From Sphingomonas panacisoli (GTDB lineage: Bacteria > Pseudomonadota > Alphaproteobacteria > Sphingomonadales > Sphingomonadaceae): a DNA stretch of 64,000 bases. Below are positions 63,753-64,000 of the stretch, piece after piece. The notes under the pieces are model-generated. The model had not been told where the DNA came from. It ran no database searches and saw only the letters and a program-made list of their open reading frames with translations. Position 1 is the first letter of the stretch. Each line of letters starts with the position of its first letter. Where the stretch lies: assembly GCF_007859635.1 (NCBI RefSeq), contig NZ_CP042306.1, forward strand, positions 496,001 to 560,000, in the 5' to 3' direction. Both the position numbers and the translations under genes were made by a program.

Positions 63753-64000
63753 TTAGGCAGCCTCGCTGAACTGCAGCGCCGCCAGCCTAGCATATAATCC
63801 GCCGCGCGCATTCAGGCTGGCATGCGTGCCTTCCTCGACGATGCGGCCGTCGTCCATCACGATGATCCGCCCGGCCGCGCGCACGGTGGCGAGGCGGTGG
63901 GCGATGACGAGCGTGGTGCGCCCGTCCATCAGCCGTTCGAGTGCTTGCTGCACCAGCCGCTCGCTTTCGGCGTCGAGCGCGCTGGTCGCTTCGTCGAGTA
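63753..64000 (-). CDS. C-terminal part of an ABC transporter ATP-binding domain (5' truncated)
   Basis: The minus-strand frame is open from the window edge to TAA at 63753. It shows the Walker B/D-loop region [20 protein letters not shown], the H-loop in [18 protein letters not shown] and the end [15 protein letters not shown]. This is typical of MsbA-like exporters with fused membrane and ATPase domains. The Walker A and membrane parts lie outside the window, so the substrate cannot be judged. Confidence 0.9.
   Translation of the reverse strand, partial: LDEATSALDAESERLVQQALERLMDGRTTLVIAHRLATVRAAGRIIVMDDGRIVEEGTHASLNARGGLYARLAALQFSEAA

Overview
The window is GC-rich and densely packed, with many genes joined by ATGA or GTGA stop/start overlaps. 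Several traits point to a Sphingomonas-like member of the Sphingomonadales (Alphaproteobacteria): the argD-argF-hslO order, petABC next to trmL-hemF, PEP-CTERM proteins ending in a PEPxTW-type tail with an Arg-rich end, a long L25/Ctc ribosomal protein, a short eukaryote-like ProS, and several families of short palindromic interspersed repeats. It looks like ordinary chromosome. There is no rRNA, tRNA, phage, transposase gene or CRISPR array.

Layout. 1-2.6 kb: end of argD, argF, hslO and a frame-disrupted small exported protein. 2.8-4.1 kb: queC-queE (queuosine precursor). 4.1-9.4 kb: exported proteins, a DUF433/DUF5615 toxin-antitoxin-like pair coupled to lipB, two membrane proteins, hemF and trmL. 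9.6-12.3 kb: petABC (cytochrome bc1). 12.5-16.4 kb: MaoC hydratase, an alkaline-phosphatase-superfamily enzyme, and a MerR regulator divergent from a Met-rich outer-membrane protein through a classic 19-bp-spacer promoter. 16.5-24.7 kb: two PEP-CTERM proteins, ychF, a Gly/Arg-rich lipoprotein, pth and rplY. 24.8-33.1 kb: two TraB/GumN proteins, glyQ, a DUF559 endonuclease gene, glyS and ppdK. 33.1-35.3 kb: lipoprotein, DUF1214/DUF1254 pair and a coiled-coil protein. 35.4-42.4 kb: a tad/cpa Flp-pilus cluster on the minus strand that lacks the TadA/CpaF ATPase and a pilin. 42.5-47.9 kb: hydrolase, FAD oxidase, a small YegP-like gene, rnhA-thrB-ispH and a lipoprotein. 47.9-53.2 kb: tandem glycine riboswitch, gcvT-gcvH-gcvPA-gcvPB and a CcdC-like protein. 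53.2-64 kb: DMT transporter, proS, thioesterase, PilZ protein, trhO-glpD, rnr with two small paralogous membrane proteins, a saccharopine-dehydrogenase-like reductase and the end of an ABC transporter.

Functional links. Glycine metabolism is clustered (glyQS, then the riboswitch-controlled cleavage system), and lipB supplies the lipoyl group needed by GcvH. Electron transfer is represented by petABC, hemF and glpD.

The most unusual layer is the repeats. One family has two 48-50-bp inverted arms. At 78-200 the arms flank a short spacer; between glyQ and glyS the same arms flank an intact DUF559 (Vsr-like) endonuclease gene, which suggests an element with an endonuclease-bearing form and a non-coding derivative. 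The right arm also provides the Shine-Dalgarno sequence for argF and for glyS. Other palindromic repeats lie inside coding sequence: an 81-bp copy is translated in frame within rnr, and two copies lie within glyS, which also carries an apparent one-base frameshift in a G run.
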